Shown: piece after piece, positions 8,184 through 18,460 of the stretch
Layout: every line of letters begins with the position of its first letter
How positions within the stretch are numbered: the stretch's first letter is position 1
Source: Paraoerskovia sediminicola
GTDB lineage: Bacteria > Actinomycetota > Actinomycetes > Actinomycetales > Cellulomonadaceae
Direction of reading: 5' to 3'
NCBI RefSeq assembly: GCF_030296575.1
Contig: NZ_AP027729.1
Span: 2,480,001 to 2,544,000, forward strand
DNA length: 64,000 bases
Program-made: the position numbers and the translations under genes
The notes under the pieces: generated by a model
The model's input: only the letters and a program-made list of their open reading frames with translations
What the model was told of the DNA's origin: nothing
Database searches by the model: none

Positions 8184-9733
8184 ATGGCCAGGCGGAGAAG
8201 TGCGCGCGCGTCGATGGTCGTCCTCGACCTCGGCGCTGCGGACCCCGACGGGCCGTCCGACGTAGGAGTGGGGGAGTCTGCGCCGCAGGGGCAGGGGCAG
8301 GGGCAGGACGAGGCAACGTCGAGGCGGCCTACGGCCCGTCGACGTCGAGTGCTCGCCGCGCTCCTGGCCGGGGCCGCCGTCGCTGTCGTCGGCATGACCC
8401 TCGCCGTCGGGACGGCGATCGACTCCGCGCGGTCCGAGCAACGGATCGCCGAGGCCCGAGGTGGCCTCGCCGAGCTGCCGGTCGAACCGTCCCGCCTGTG
8501 GTCGGTGGACGACGGTGGTCGCGGTGGCGTGCTGCTGCGCGGCTCGACCGTGGTCATGGCGGACGAGGACGCCGTCGCCCGTGACGTGGGCACCGGCGAG
8601 GAACTGTGGAGGGTTCCCCTCGGTGGCGATCCGGAGTGCGGGTTCCTCGACCAGCGCGCGCCGGTCGAGCCCGACGGCGGCGTGGTGTGCCTCTCCGACG
8701 CGGACCCGCGGGACGGAGACGTCGTGCGGCAGGTGACCGTGATCGACGCGGCGGGCGAGGTCGTCGCGCGGCGCGACCTGGACGACGACGGCGCGACGAA
8801 CCGCGCACCCGGGCCCGACGGGCTGCTCCTCGAGGTGCGCCGGGTCGGGGAGCCCGTCACCGAGGGTCAGACGCTGACCTACGGCTGGCAGGCCGACTTC
8901 ACGTTGAAGCTGCCGCCGGCACGGGCCGGGACGGTCGTGGCGCGGGACGCGGCGACGGGCGACGTGCGGTGGGAGCGACGCATCGACTTCGTCCGCCCGG
9001 ACGACCCGTGGGACTGCGCCCGGCTCGGCGGGGACGCGCCGACGGCGGACGTCGATCGGATCGGCGTCGCGGCGGCCGGGGTCTGGTCCGTGTCGACGGG
9101 TGCGGGGTCGCCGCGACCTTTACGACAACAGGGGAGCGCCTCGACGGGGAGGTGCCCGCGTCGTTCGTGTCCCCGCTCGGGGACGGGACGTTCTTGCGGG
9201 TCACGGGGGACCCGTCGTCCGACGCCGACGTGCAGGAGGTCGTCGACGACCGTGGCGGCGCCGAGTGGAAGGTTCCCGGGGAGCTCCTGGTTCCGTCGGC
9301 GTCGGACGGCGTCGCGTCGCGGACGAGGCTCGTCGCCGACGGGGCGCGGTTCGGGGCGTTCGACGTCGACGGGAACCCGCTGTGGACGCTCGACGAGCGG
9401 GTCGGGGAGGTGCTCGTCCAGGCCGCGGGTGTTGCCGTCGTGGACGGTGACGGGATCGCCGCGCTCGACCTGGCGACCGGGCAAGAGCTCTGGCGGCGTC
9501 CCGAGGACCGGCTCGCGGTCTCCACGGCCTTCACCGACGGCACCAGGGCGATCCTGCTCGAGGTGCCGCGCAGCTCCGAGGGCGCCCAGCCGGGGACCCG
9601 GCTCGTCGCCCTCGACCTCCGGGACGGGAAGCCCGCCTGGTCGACCGTCGTCGACGGGGACGACGCGATCTTCGTCGCTGCGGGCGGTTCCCTGCTCCGG
9701 CTGTCGCTGGACGGCGTCGAACGCCTCGGCTGA
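8184..9733 (+). CDS. membrane-anchored PQQ-like beta-propeller protein (one-base frameshift)
   Basis: About 516 residues across a frame break near 9104. The N-terminal cytosolic tail is followed by RRRVLAALLAGAAVAVVGMTLAVG, a single membrane segment at about residues 53-76, and then an extracytoplasmic domain with recurrent propeller blades (ARDVGTGEELWRVPL, ARDAATGDVRWERRI, ALDLATGQELWRRP, ALDLRDGKPAWSTVV). The first frame runs to VWSVSTG; the rest continues CGVAATFTTTGERLDGEV one frame over, as expected from one lost G in a GGG run. The start at ATG 8184 is supported by TAGTCT at 8172-8177, 6 nt upstream. Function not known; such proteins usually bind or scaffold other cell-surface components. 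Confidence 0.8.
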
Positions 9734-9800
9734 GCCGGCGCTCTGGTGAGTCGGGCCCGATGCGACGGCCCTGTGACACGGCGCGCTCGTGAGACGACCC

Positions 9801-9829
9801 TTGTGCGGTGCGGCGAGGTTCCCTACAGT
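9801..9829 (+). promoter_or_regulatory. sigma-70-like promoter of the beta-helix gene
   Basis: TTGTGC at 9801-9806 and TACAGT at 9824-9829, spacing 17 bp, 58 nt before the ATG at 9888. A ribosome binding site GGAGAGG is at 9870-9876. Confidence 0.6.
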
Positions 9830-9840
9830 CGGACCGTCGA

Positions 9841-9856
9841 GGTGACACGAGTCACC
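9841..9856 (+). promoter_or_regulatory. LacI-type palindromic operator candidate
   Basis: GGTGACACGAGTCACC, an inverted repeat with one mismatch and a central CG step, typical of LacI-family operators. It lies just downstream of the likely transcription start of the beta-helix gene, where a bound repressor would block it. The convergent LacI-family gene at 11944-12906 is the obvious candidate regulator, by inference. Confidence 0.5.
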
Positions 9857-9887
9857 CCGACGCCTCAACGGAGAGGACTCACATCGC

Positions 9888-11813
9888 ATGTCACTCACAG
9901 GAACCTCGCTCCGGCGCCCGTCCGGGCCGCGACGTGGATCGCCACGTGCGCCCCGAGGCGTCGCCGGAGTCGCAGCGGTCGCCGCGATCATGACCGTCGT
10001 CGCGGGGGCGTCCGCCGCGCAGGCCGGGCCCCGCCAGACGGTCGACCCGACCGACCCGGACCTCGGTCCGAACGTCACGGTCTTCGGGCCCGAGACCCCG
10101 CAGTCCGAGATCCAGGCGACCATGGACGCCCTGCACGAGCAGCAGGTCGACGCCGAGATGAGCACCGACCGCTACGCCGTGCTCTTCGAGCCCGGGACCT
10201 ACGGGTCCGCGGCCGACCCGCTGCAGTTCGGCGTCGGGTACTACACGGAGGTCGCCGGGCTCGGCCAGGCACCGGACGACGTCACGATCGAGGGCGCGAT
10301 CGAGGTACGCAACCGCTGCCTCGCCGACGGCGGAACCTCGAACTGCATCGCCCTGGTCAACTTCTGGCGGACGATCTCCAACCTCGCGCTCGACGTGAAC
10401 ACGACGGGCCAGGGCGGCTGCGAGGCCACCACCAACTTCTGGGCCGTGTCCCAGGCGGTCTCGATGCGCCGTCTCGACGTCCGCGGGCCCCTGTCGCTCA
10501 TGGACTACTGCTCCGCCGGCCCCCAGTACGCGAGCGGCGGCTTCATCGCCGACTCGCGCTTCGACACGACCCTCGTCAACGGATCCCAGCAGCAGTGGCT
10601 CACGCGCAACAGCGTGCTCGGCGGCGGCTGGTCCAACGGGGTCTGGAACCAGGTGTTCTCGGGGGTGACGGGGGCGCCGTCCGAGGCCGCGTTCCCGACC
10701 GAGCCGTACACGACGCTGGAGACGACCCCCGTCAGCCGGGAGAAGCCGTACCTGTTCGTCGACGACCAGGGCCGCTACAACGTCCGCGTCCCGGCCGCGC
10801 AGACCGAGACGAGCGGCGTCTCGTGGGACGAGGGGACGACCGAGGGTCGCACGCTCTCCATCGCGGACTTCTACATCGCGAAGCCCGGCGACTCGGTGCA
10901 GACCATCAACAACGAGCTCGCGCGCGGCAAGAACCTGCTCCTCACGCCGGGTGTCTACGACATCGACCGCAGCATCGACGTCAAGCGAGCCGACACCGTC
11001 GTCCTGGGCATCGGCCACGCGACGCTCACCGCCGTCGGCGGAGCCGTGCCGCTCACCGTCGCGGACACCTCGGGCGTCGTCGTCGCCGGCATCTCGATCG
11101 ACGCGGGCAGCGTCGAGTCGCCGGCGCTCCTGCGGGTCGGCAAGGCGAAGGGCAACAACCACAAGTCGGACGCCGCCAACCCGGTGACGCTCTCGGACGT
11201 GTACTTCCGCGTCGGCGGGCCGCACATCGGAAAGACGGACGTGGCGCTCGAGGTCAACTCCGACGACGTGCTCATCGACCACACCTGGGTGTGGCGCGGC
11301 GACCACGGCGTCGAGGGCTTCACCGAGGGCGTCAACGGGGACACGGAGCGGTGGGCCACCAACACGGGGCGCAACGGCGTCGTCGTCAACGGCGACCGGG
11401 TCACGGCGACGGGCCTGTTCGTCGAGCACTTCCAGGAGCACAACACGATCTGGAACGGCGAGGACGGAACCGTGGTCCTCTACCAGAACGAGCTCCCGTA
11501 CGACCCGCCCACGCAGGAGGACTGGAACCAGCCCGACGGCACGCAGGGCTGGGCCGGGTACAAGGTGGCGGACGACGTCGAGCGGCACAGCCTGTTCGGT
11601 GCCGGCGTGTACGTCTTCAACCAGAACAACCCCGAGATCGTCACCGAGAACGGCTTCACGGTGCCGGAGGCGCCGGGCGTCCGCCTGCACCACATCATGA
11701 CCGTCAACCTCAGCGCGGGGACGATCGAGCACGTGGTCAACGGCGTCGGCGACGCGGTGCCGCCGTCGACGTCCGGTGCGCCGGAGTACGTGGTCGACTA
11801 CCCGGCCCCCTGA
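9888..11813 (+). CDS. secreted right-handed beta-helix protein (family often mislabelled adenylyl cyclase)
   Basis: 641 residues. A long twin-Arg-free signal peptide (basic N-terminus, then GVAGVAAVAAIMTVVAGASAAQA) is followed by a family I recognise from many actinomycetes: NVTVFGPETPQSEIQATMDA, YAVLFEPGTYG, GYYTEVAGLG, SQQQWLTRNSVLGGGW, GVWNQVFSGVTGAP and KNLLLTPGVYDIDRSI. These are parallel beta-helix coils of the pectate-lyase/GH55-like type. Databases often call it adenylyl cyclase or coagulation factor 5/8 protein; nothing here supports a cyclase. A role on an extracellular polysaccharide is likely but unproven. It has its own promoter and operator and ends at a strong hairpin. Confidence 0.82.
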   Translation: MSLTGTSLRRPSGPRRGSPRAPRGVAGVAAVAAIMTVVAGASAAQAGPRQTVDPTDPDLGPNVTVFGPETPQSEIQATMDALHEQQVDAEMSTDRYAVLFEPGTYGSAADPLQFGVGYYTEVAGLGQAPDDVTIEGAIEVRNRCLADGGTSNCIALVNFWRTISNLALDVNTTGQGGCEATTNFWAVSQAVSMRRLDVRGPLSLMDYCSAGPQYASGGFIADSRFDTTLVNGSQQQWLTRNSVLGGGWSNGVWNQVFSGVTGAPSEAAFPTEPYTTLETTPVSREKPYLFVDDQGRYNVRVPAAQTETSGVSWDEGTTEGRTLSIADFYIAKPGDSVQTINNELARGKNLLLTPGVYDIDRSIDVKRADTVVLGIGHATLTAVGGAVPLTVADTSGVVVAGISIDAGSVESPALLRVGKAKGNNHKSDAANPVTLSDVYFRVGGPHIGKTDVALEVNSDDVLIDHTWVWRGDHGVEGFTEGVNGDTERWATNTGRNGVVVNGDRVTATGLFVEHFQEHNTIWNGEDGTVVLYQNELPYDPPTQEDWNQPDGTQGWAGYKVADDVERHSLFGAGVYVFNQNNPEIVTENGFTVPEAPGVRLHHIMTVNLSAGTIEHVVNGVGDAVPPSTSGAPEYVVDYPAP

Positions 11814-11895
11814 GCCGGTCGGACTGCGCTCGGTCGGCCCGGACAGGCCGGCCGGGCTCGGTCTGCTGAGCCGGTCGTGAGCCGGTCGTGAGAAC

Positions 11896-11925
11896 GCCCC
11901 GGGCGGCGAGCACGCCGCCCGGGGC
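11896..11925. terminator. bidirectional hairpin terminator
   Basis: Perfect 12-bp inverted repeat GCCCCGGGCGGC / GCCGCCCGGGGC with a 6-nt loop, placed between the convergent beta-helix and LacI genes. There is no clear T-tract on either side, as is common in Actinobacteria. Confidence 0.7.
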
Positions 11926-11943
11926 CCTCGCGCGCTCCCGGCC

Positions 11944-12906
11944 TCAGACGGTGCCGCGGTCGACGACCCGCACCTCGTCGCCCAGCCCGGCCGGTGCCGG
12001 TGTCCCGTCGAGCGCCGCGAGCACGCTCCTGGCCAGGTGCTCGGAGTGCGCTGCGACCGGCTGCGCGACCGTCGTCAGCGGGGGAGTCGAGAGGCGGGAG
12101 GCGGGGACGTCGTCCACCCCGATCACGGCGAGCTCGCCGGGGACGGCGAGCCCGGCCTCGCGCGCACCGGCGAGGACGGCGAGCGCCACCTCGTCGTTGT
12201 ACGCGGCCACGGCGGTGACGCCGTCGTCGTGCCAGCGCCCGACCACGGCGCTCGCGGGCGCGTCGGTCGGGACCGCGACCGCGACCGGACGAGCGAGCCC
12301 GTGCTCCTCGCACCACTGCTGCATCCCGTGCAGCCGCTGCTCCGCGAAGCCGTCGAGCCTGTGGTCCGTGCTGGTCCCGTAGGCGAGCCGGCGGTGGCCG
12401 GCCCCGACGAGGCGCTGGGCCTGGAGCCGTCCGAGCCACCGCTGCCCGGCGTCGAAGCCGGATGCGTCGAGCTCAGCGCCGACGACCTGGATCCCGGCTT
12501 GTTCCATCGCCGTGATGTCGTCGCGCGTGAACGGGGACAGGCCCACGACGCAGCGCGGGGTGACGGCGCGCCAGAGCTCGGCGAGCGCCCGCGAGTCGCG
12601 GTGGTGGTGGACCAGGACGAAGAGGTCGCGCTCGGCCAGCACGTCGGTGAGGTGGTCGAGGAGGGTGTCGACGACAGGACCGGTGGGCCAGTCCGGCAGG
12701 ACGCACACGATGAGGTCGCTCCGCCCGCGGCGCAGCGTGCGCGCGGCGGCGGACGGCGCGTAGCCGAGGCGCGCGGCGGCGTCCCGCACCCGCTCGCGGG
12801 TCTCGGCGGTGATCGACGTGCCGGGCGTGTCGTTGAGCACGTAGCTCACGGTCGTCCGCGAGACGCCTGCCGCGCGGGCGACGTCAGCGCTGGTCACGGC
12901 GGCCAT
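11944..12906 (-). CDS. LacI-family transcriptional regulator
   Basis: 320 residues. N-terminal helix-turn-helix TSADVARAAGVSRTTVSYVLND with the hinge region (GYAPSAAARTLRRG), then a periplasmic-binding-protein-like sensor domain (AYNDEVALAVLAGAREAGL, VIGVDDVPASRLSTPPLTTV). It starts at ATG 12906, inside the last bases of the DUF418 gene, so the two are co-transcribed with coupled translation. Its effector is probably a sugar. It may control the convergent beta-helix gene through the operator at 9841; whether it also reads the CebR-like sites at 22445-22500 cannot be told. Confidence 0.9.
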   Translation of the reverse strand: MAAVTSADVARAAGVSRTTVSYVLNDTPGTSITAETRERVRDAAARLGYAPSAAARTLRRGRSDLIVCVLPDWPTGPVVDTLLDHLTDVLAERDLFVLVHHHRDSRALAELWRAVTPRCVVGLSPFTRDDITAMEQAGIQVVGAELDASGFDAGQRWLGRLQAQRLVGAGHRRLAYGTSTDHRLDGFAEQRLHGMQQWCEEHGLARPVAVAVPTDAPASAVVGRWHDDGVTAVAAYNDEVALAVLAGAREAGLAVPGELAVIGVDDVPASRLSTPPLTTVAQPVAAHSEHLARSVLAALDGTPAPAGLGDEVRVVDRGTV

Positions 12907-14115
12907 GAGGCACCTCCTCGGTGGGGTCCGGGGCGTCGGGTGCCGAGACAGATGGGTGGGGCTCGGTGGCCGGCACGCTCGCCGCACGTGCCGCGACACC
13001 GGTCACCAGCCGTTCGAGCGGGCCCTTGCCGAGCGCGACCCGCCAGAGCGTGGCGAGCACGAGCGACGCCAGGGTCATGACGACGAGAGCCTCGTTCGAG
13101 GTCGGGCTGCGCACGAGGTCGAGCCCGAACCACTCGCGGACGACCCAGAGCGCGACGATCTGCAGCGTGTAGACCGTCAGTGCCATCGCGCCGACGGCCG
13201 CCAGCGGGGACAGGACGAGCGCGACGGCCCGGGAGCGCGTGGCGAGGAGCGCGCCACCGACGACCAGCACGGCGAATCCGCCCGAGCCGAGCACCTCGAA
13301 CCACGTGTCCGTGTGCGGGCCAGCGAGGAGGAGATACGCCGGGTCGGGCCACGCGGCGCCGTCCGGCACCTCCCCGCGGCGGACGACCGTCGTCGACTCG
13401 AACGTGTACGCGATGGTCGACGCGCCGCCGAGCGCCTCCGTCGCGACGAAGGACGCCGCGTACCCGACGACCGCCGCCGCCGCGCCCCAGGCGACGAGCG
13501 CCGTCTGGGTGCGCCGCGCCGTCAGACCCAGCCTGCCGAGGGCGAGGCCCAGCAGCACGTACGCCATCCACACGACCGCCGGGTAGTGGCCCGTGAGGAG
13601 ATAGTCGGTGACGGCACCGGTCCCGTCGTAGGGGTAGCGGAGCCCGACATGGCCGATCGCCTCGCTGCCCCAGAACGCGAGCACCGGGCCCACGACGGCG
13701 ACGGCGACCGCGACGGCGGCGACGCGGGACGGGCGCCACCGCAGGAACAGGATCGCGAGGACGAAGTAGGCGCCGTAGCAGGCGAGGATGATCGCGACGC
13801 CGGTGTCGAGCAGGTTCAGCGCCGCGGCCAGAGCCAGCAGGACCGCTGCCCGCGCGAACAGCCGGACCCGCGCCTGGAGCAGCGGGACGCCGTCCGGGGA
13901 GCGGCCCCGCCGGTGACCAGGGCGATAGAGATGCCGGCGACCACCGCGAACAGGATCGACGACCGGCCGTCCGCGATCGTCAGCCAGCCGGCCCCGCGCG
14001 CGCCCTCGACGACCCCCACGTGCGCGGCGAACATGCCGAGCACGGCCAGACCGCGCGCCACGTCGAGGCCGACGAGGCGTCCGGGGCCGCCGAGGACCCT
14101 GTCGGCTGTGCTCAT
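12884..14115 (-). CDS. DUF418/heparan-glucosaminide-acetyltransferase-like membrane protein (one-base frameshift)
   Basis: About 410 residues across a frame break near 13907. It begins MSTADRVLGGPGRLVGLDVARGLAVLGMFAAHVG, the signature of the DUF418/DUF1624 multi-pass family, and after the break continues PDGVPLLQARVRLFARAAVL and several more membrane helices, including GAMALTVYTLQIVALWVV near the C-terminus. The break fits loss of one C in a CCCC run. A minus-strand TAGTCT at 14122-14127 lies 6 nt before the ATG at 14115, implying a leaderless transcript. Probably transfers or binds acyl groups at the cell envelope; substrate unknown. Confidence 0.8.
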
Positions 14116-14173
14116 CGCCCGAGACTACGTCCCGAGGCGGGCGCGGTCCCGACGATCGGCCGCCGCCCGCCCG

Positions 14174-14219
14174 TCCGCCGTCCGCCCACCCGTCGTCCGC
14201 CGTCCGCCCACCCGTCGTC
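14174..14219. repeat. 22-bp tandem repeat, two copies
   Basis: The unit TCCGCCGTCCGCCCACCCGT plus CG occurs at 14174-14195 and 14196-14217, followed by TC. It abuts the palindromic repeat element that starts at 14220. Confidence 0.75.
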
Positions 14220-14281
14220 TGCCGAACCGGCGATCACGTGCGGTCCACGACCCGGGATCACACACAACCACCGGTTCGGCG
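14220..14281. repeat. dispersed palindromic (REP-like) element, copy 1
   Basis: About 62 bp with terminal arms GCCGAACCGG and CCGGTTCGGC and a central GACCCGGGATC-type palindrome. The same architecture is found at 23667-23728. It lies between a divergent gene pair (14115 minus, 14434 plus), so it is not simply a terminator here. Confidence 0.75.
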
Positions 14282-14285
14282 GCTA

Positions 14286-14353
14286 GAACCACCGGTTCGG
14301 CGACCGACGAGGACCGGTTCGGCGACCGACGACGACCGTTCGGCGACCGTCGG
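14286..14353. repeat. tandem half-sites of the palindromic element
   Basis: Successive copies of the right arm: AACCACCGGTTCGGC, then GGACCGGTTCGGCGACCGAC and a decaying CGTTCGGCGACCGTCGGC, with a period of about 22 bp. They look like an amplification of one arm of the adjacent element. Confidence 0.65.
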
Positions 14354-14433
14354 CCCGCCAGGCCTCGCACATTCGCGGACCATGATGTGAGAACCGACCC
14401 GTGACCGGGACCCCGCCGCAATACCGTAGGTGC

Positions 14434-15303
14434 ATGAATGCGACGAGCGAGCCGTTCGAGGCCCCGACCGGGCCCGGTGGCAGCACCCCCTCCCTCGAGT
14501 CCGAGTCGTACACCCACGGCCACCACGAGTCCGTGCTGCGCTCCCACCGGTGGCGCACGGCTGAGAACTCCGCGACGTTCCTGCTGCCGCACCTCGCACC
14601 GGGCACGACGGTCCTCGACGTGGGCTGCGGCCCCGGGACGCTCACCGCGGACCTCGCGAGCCGGGTCGCGCCGGCCACGGTGATCGGCGTCGACGCCTCC
14701 GAGAAGGCGCTCGCCAGCGCCCGGGAGAACGCGACGGCCAAGGGCGTCGACAACGTCGAGTTCCGTCAGGCCAACGCCTACGAGCTGCCGTTCGACGACG
14801 GGTCGTTCGACGTCGTGTTCGCGCACCAGGTGCTCCAGCACCTGTCCGACCCGATCGCGGCCCTGCGCGAGATGCGCCGCGTGACCCGCCCCGGCGGGCT
14901 GGTCGCGAACCGCGAGTCCGACTACGCCGCGATGACCTGGTACCCGGCCTCCGACGGTCTCTCCGAATGGAACGAGCTGTACCACGAGGTCACGCGCGCC
15001 TACGGATTCGAGGCCGACGCGGGCCGCCGCCTCCTCTCGTGGGTCGAGCAGTCCGGGTTCGCGCCCGAGGCGATCACGCCGTCCGCCGGGGTGTGGTGCT
15101 ACTCCACCCCCGCCGACCGCCAGTGGTGGGGCGGGCTGTGGGCCGAGCGCTGCATCGCGTCGAACTTCGCCGTCCAGGCCAAGGAGTCGGCGCTCGCGGA
15201 CGACGTCGCGCTCGAGCAGCTCGCGCAGGAGTGGCTGCGCTGGGCCGAGGAGCCCGGCGGCTGGTTCGCCGTCCTGCACGGCGAGACCCTGGCGCGCGTC
15301 TGA
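14434..15303 (+). CDS. SAM-dependent class I methyltransferase
   Basis: 289 residues. Motif I VLDVGCGPGTLTADLA, motif II VIGVDASEKALASAREN, and FDVVFAHQVLQHLSDP plus RVTRPGGLVANRE for motifs IV-VI of the Methyltransf_11/25 type. ATG 14434 is supported by TACCGT at 14422-14427, 6 nt upstream. The substrate, likely a small molecule, is not identifiable. Confidence 0.88.
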   Translation: MNATSEPFEAPTGPGGSTPSLESESYTHGHHESVLRSHRWRTAENSATFLLPHLAPGTTVLDVGCGPGTLTADLASRVAPATVIGVDASEKALASARENATAKGVDNVEFRQANAYELPFDDGSFDVVFAHQVLQHLSDPIAALREMRRVTRPGGLVANRESDYAAMTWYPASDGLSEWNELYHEVTRAYGFEADAGRRLLSWVEQSGFAPEAITPSAGVWCYSTPADRQWWGGLWAERCIASNFAVQAKESALADDVALEQLAQEWLRWAEEPGGWFAVLHGETLARV

Positions 15304-15350
15304 CCCGGGTGCCGGACGGCGTCCCGCACCTCGGTCGGTAGGGTGAGTCC

Positions 15351-16133
15351 GTGCGCATCGCGAGATTCACCACCGGAGACGACCCCCGCTACGCCTTCGT
15401 CCAGGAGGAGGCGGGCTCGACCTACCTGGCCGTCCTCAGCGGCGACCCCCTGAGCATGCCGGCGCGGCCCACGGGCGAGCGCGTCGAGCTGGGCGACGGC
15501 GTCCGGCTCCTCGCCCCCGTGATCCCGCGCTCCAAGGTGATCGGTGTCGGTCGCAACTACGTGGACCACGCCAAGGAGATGGGCAACGAGGTCCCGACCA
15601 GCCCGCTGCTCTTCCTCAAGCCGAACACCTCCGTGATCGGGCCGGACGACCCGATCGTGCTGCCCGACTTCTCGCAGGAGGTCAGCTACGAGGCCGAGCT
15701 CGCCGTCGTCATCGGCCGGATGGCCAAGGACGTCACCCCCGAGCACGCGCTCCACTACGTCCTCGGGTACACCGTCGCGAACGACGTGACGGCGCGCGAC
15801 GCCCAGCGTACCGACGGCCAGTGGGCGCGCGCCAAGGGCTTCGACTCCTCGTGCCCGCTCGGTCCGTGGATCGACACCGACTTCGACCCGGAGGACGCCG
15901 GCATCGGCTCGCGCGTCAACGGCGAGACCCGGCAGGACGGTCGCACGCGCGACATGGTGTTCGACGTCGCGTACCTCGTGTCGTACATCTCGGAGTCGTT
16001 CACGCTGCTCCCCGGCGACGTGATCCTCACCGGCACCCCCGCCGGGGTCGGCCCCATCGTCCACGGCGACCGCGTCGAGTGCGAGGTCGAGGGACTCGGG
16101 ACCCTGGCGAACCCGGTGTTCCGCCGCAGCTGA
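15351..16133 (+). CDS. fumarylacetoacetate hydrolase family protein
   Basis: 260 residues of the FAH fold. Recognisable blocks: [35 protein letters not shown], the metal-binding [23 protein letters not shown] and the C-terminal [14 protein letters not shown]. Members hydrolyse or decarboxylate beta-diketo acids, commonly acylpyruvate or 2-hydroxyhepta-2,4-diene-1,7-dioate. The GTG start at 15351 sits 6 nt after TAGGGT (15339-15344). It lies directly upstream of gltX, an arrangement common in Actinobacteria. Confidence 0.9.
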   Translation: MRIARFTTGDDPRYAFVQEEAGSTYLAVLSGDPLSMPARPTGERVELGDGVRLLAPVIPRSKVIGVGRNYVDHAKEMGNEVPTSPLLFLKPNTSVIGPDDPIVLPDFSQEVSYEAELAVVIGRMAKDVTPEHALHYVLGYTVANDVTARDAQRTDGQWARAKGFDSSCPLGPWIDTDFDPEDAGIGSRVNGETRQDGRTRDMVFDVAYLVSYISESFTLLPGDVILTGTPAGVGPIVHGDRVECEVEGLGTLANPVFRRS

Positions 16134-16201
16134 CGCGGTTGCCGTCCTGGTGCAGCGCCTACGGGTCGGCCACCCCGGCCGACGTCGATAGACTGCCGGG
16201 C

Positions 16202-17698
16202 GTGATCCCCGCTCCCGGTACCCAGCCTGTCCGTGTCCGCTTCTGCCCGTCCCCGACCGGGACGCCGCACGTCGGGCTGATCCGCACGGCGCTGTTCAAC
16301 TGGGCGTACGCCCGGCACACTGGCGGGACCTTCGTGTTCCGCATCGAGGACACCGACGCGGCCCGCGACTCCGAGGAGAGCTACCAGCAGCTCCTCGACG
16401 CGCTGCGCTGGCTCGGCCTCGACTGGGACGAGGGCGTCGAGGTCGGTGGACCGCACGAGCCGTACCGCCAGTCGCAGCGCTCCGACCTGTACGACGACGT
16501 CGTGCGCCGGCTCGTCGAGGGCGGCTACGCCTACGAGTCGTTCACGACCCCCGAGGAGACGGCGGCGCGCAACGCGGCGGCCGGCATCAAGACCCAGGGG
16601 TACGACGGGTTCGACCGAGACCTGACCGACGAGCAGAAGGCCGCCTACCGGGCCGAGGGCCGCGAGCCCGTGCTACGCATGCGGATGCCCGACGAGGACG
16701 TCACGTTCGACGACGTCGTGCGCGGGGAGATCACCTTCAAGGCCGGCTCGGTGCCCGACTTCGTCATCGTCCGGGCCAACGGCAAGCCGCTGTACACGCT
16801 GGTCAACCCGGTCGACGACGCGCTCATGGGCATCACGCACGTGCTGCGCGGCGAGGACCTGCTCTCGTCGACCCCACGTCAGGTCGTGCTCTACCGCGCG
16901 CTGCTCGAGATCGGCGTCGCGAGCGTGATGCCCGAGTTCGGCCACCTGCCCTACGTCATGGGGGAGGGCAACAAGAAGCTCTCCAAGCGCGACCCCGAGT
17001 CCAACCTGTTCCTGCACCGCGAGCGCGGCTTCACGCCCGAGGGCCTGCTCAACTACCTCGCGCTCCTCGGCTGGTCCATCTCGCCCGACCACGACATCTT
17101 CTCGGTCACCGAGCTCGTCGAGGCGTTCGACGTGCACGACGTGCTGCCGAACCCCGCGCGGTTCGACCTCAAGAAGGCCGAGGCGATCAACGCGACGCAC
17201 GTGCGTCGTCTGGCGCCCGAGGACTTCCGCGACCGGCTGGTGCCGTACCTGCACGCGGGCGGGTTCGTCCCGGCCGACGCGTTCGCGGACCTCGACACAC
17301 GCACCCAGGAGGTGCTGACGGCCGCCGCGCCGCTCGTCCAGGAGCGCATGACGCTGCTCGGCGAGGCGACCGGCATGCTCGGGTTCCTCTTCACCGCTGA
17401 CGACGCGCTCGTGATCGAGGACGACGCCCGCAAGGCGCTGCGCGACGAGGCGGCGGACGTCGTGGACGCCGCGACGACCGTGCTCGGCGGACTCGACGAC
17501 TTCACGGCCGAGCCGATCCAGGCCGCGCTCAGCGCCGCCGTCGTGGAGGGCATGGGCATCAAGCCCCGGTTCGCGTTCACGCCCCTGCGCGTCGCGGTCA
17601 GCGGCCGCCGCGTCTCGCCGCCGCTGTTCGAGTCGATGGAGCTGCTCGGCAAGGAGTCGACGTTGGCGCGGCTCGCGTCGCTGCGCGCCACCCTGTGA
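16202..17698 (+). CDS. gltX: glutamate--tRNA ligase
   Basis: 498 residues, normal for the family. Class I aminoacyl-tRNA synthetase that charges tRNA-Glu and, in Gram-positives, usually tRNA-Gln. Seen: [17 protein letters not shown] (HIGH motif as HVGL), [11 protein letters not shown], and KLSKRD as the KMSKS loop. The GTG start at 16202 is 7 nt after TAGACT (16189-16194). The stop overlaps the GTG of the HAD gene (GTGA), so both are coupled. tRNA-Gln and tRNA-Glu genes occur 10 kb downstream. Confidence 0.96.
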   Translation: MIPAPGTQPVRVRFCPSPTGTPHVGLIRTALFNWAYARHTGGTFVFRIEDTDAARDSEESYQQLLDALRWLGLDWDEGVEVGGPHEPYRQSQRSDLYDDVVRRLVEGGYAYESFTTPEETAARNAAAGIKTQGYDGFDRDLTDEQKAAYRAEGREPVLRMRMPDEDVTFDDVVRGEITFKAGSVPDFVIVRANGKPLYTLVNPVDDALMGITHVLRGEDLLSSTPRQVVLYRALLEIGVASVMPEFGHLPYVMGEGNKKLSKRDPESNLFLHRERGFTPEGLLNYLALLGWSISPDHDIFSVTELVEAFDVHDVLPNPARFDLKKAEAINATHVRRLAPEDFRDRLVPYLHAGGFVPADAFADLDTRTQEVLTAAAPLVQERMTLLGEATGMLGFLFTADDALVIEDDARKALRDEAADVVDAATTVLGGLDDFTAEPIQAALSAAVVEGMGIKPRFAFTPLRVAVSGRRVSPPLFESMELLGKESTLARLASLRATL

Positions 17699-18460
17699 CG
17701 GACGCCGTACCCGGCTCCGGAGCGCTCGCGCTCGACGCCGTCCTGCTGGACGTCGACGACACCCTCGTCGACACCAGGGCCGGGTTCGCCGCTGCCCTCG
17801 ACGCGGTGATCGACGAGTACCTGCCGCACCTCGCCGACGATCGACGTCCCGAGGTCCTCGCCACGTGGCGGGCGGACGCCGGCGGGCACTACCGCGCCTA
17901 CACGCGCGGCGAGATCGGGGTCGAGACGCAGCGGATGCGCCGCGCCAACGAGCTGCACGCGGCGTTCGGCGGACCGGTGCTCGACGACGCGTCGTACGCG
18001 CCGTGGCAGGCGCTGTTCTGGGGCACGTTCGAGGCGTCCTGGTGGGCGCACGACGACGCGCTCGCGGCGGTGCGCGAGCTGCTCGACGCCGGCGCGGCCG
18101 TGGGCGCCGTGACCAATGCGCCGACGGCCCAGCAGGAGCGCAAGCTCGCGGCGGCCGGCCTCGCGGACCTTGTCCCCGTCCTGGCCGCCCTGGACACGTT
18201 CGGCGTCGGCAAACCCGATCGCCGCATCTTCCTCGAGGGTGCCGCCGGCTCGGGTCCGACCCGGCCCGTACGGCCTACGTGGGCGACGAGCTCGACGTCG
18301 ACGCACGAGGCGCTCGCGACGCCGGGCTCGTCGGTATCTGGCTCGACCGGCCGGGCCGGCGCCGCGGGGAGCGCACCCCGAGGACCCGCGCTCGGCGCGC
18401 GCCTCGGGCGTCCACGTCATCGCGTCGCTGGACGAGCTACCGGCGCTCGTCCGTCGCTAG
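17695..18460 (+). CDS. HAD-family hydrolase (two one-base frameshifts)
   Basis: About 255 residues reconstructed across breaks near 18250 and 18370. Motif [12 protein letters not shown] is at residues 12-22, motif II GAVTNAP, and after the first break motif [26 protein letters not shown], with the C-terminus [19 protein letters not shown] after the second. Each break fits one missing base in a C or G run. GTG 17695 overlaps the gltX stop. Phosphoglycolate- or nucleotide-phosphatase-like. The 3' end overlaps the convergent rhomboid-like gene by 24 bases. Confidence 0.8.

Noticed and set aside
9891..11732. Open frame of 613 codons on the minus strand opposite the beta-helix gene
   Set aside because: Antisense shadow with no domain signature; the plus-strand protein has a signal peptide and family blocks.
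18437..18460. Treating the overlapping 3' ends of the HAD and rhomboid-like genes as an annotation error
   Set aside because: Both frames carry plausible C-termini; a 24-bp convergent overlap is acceptable.
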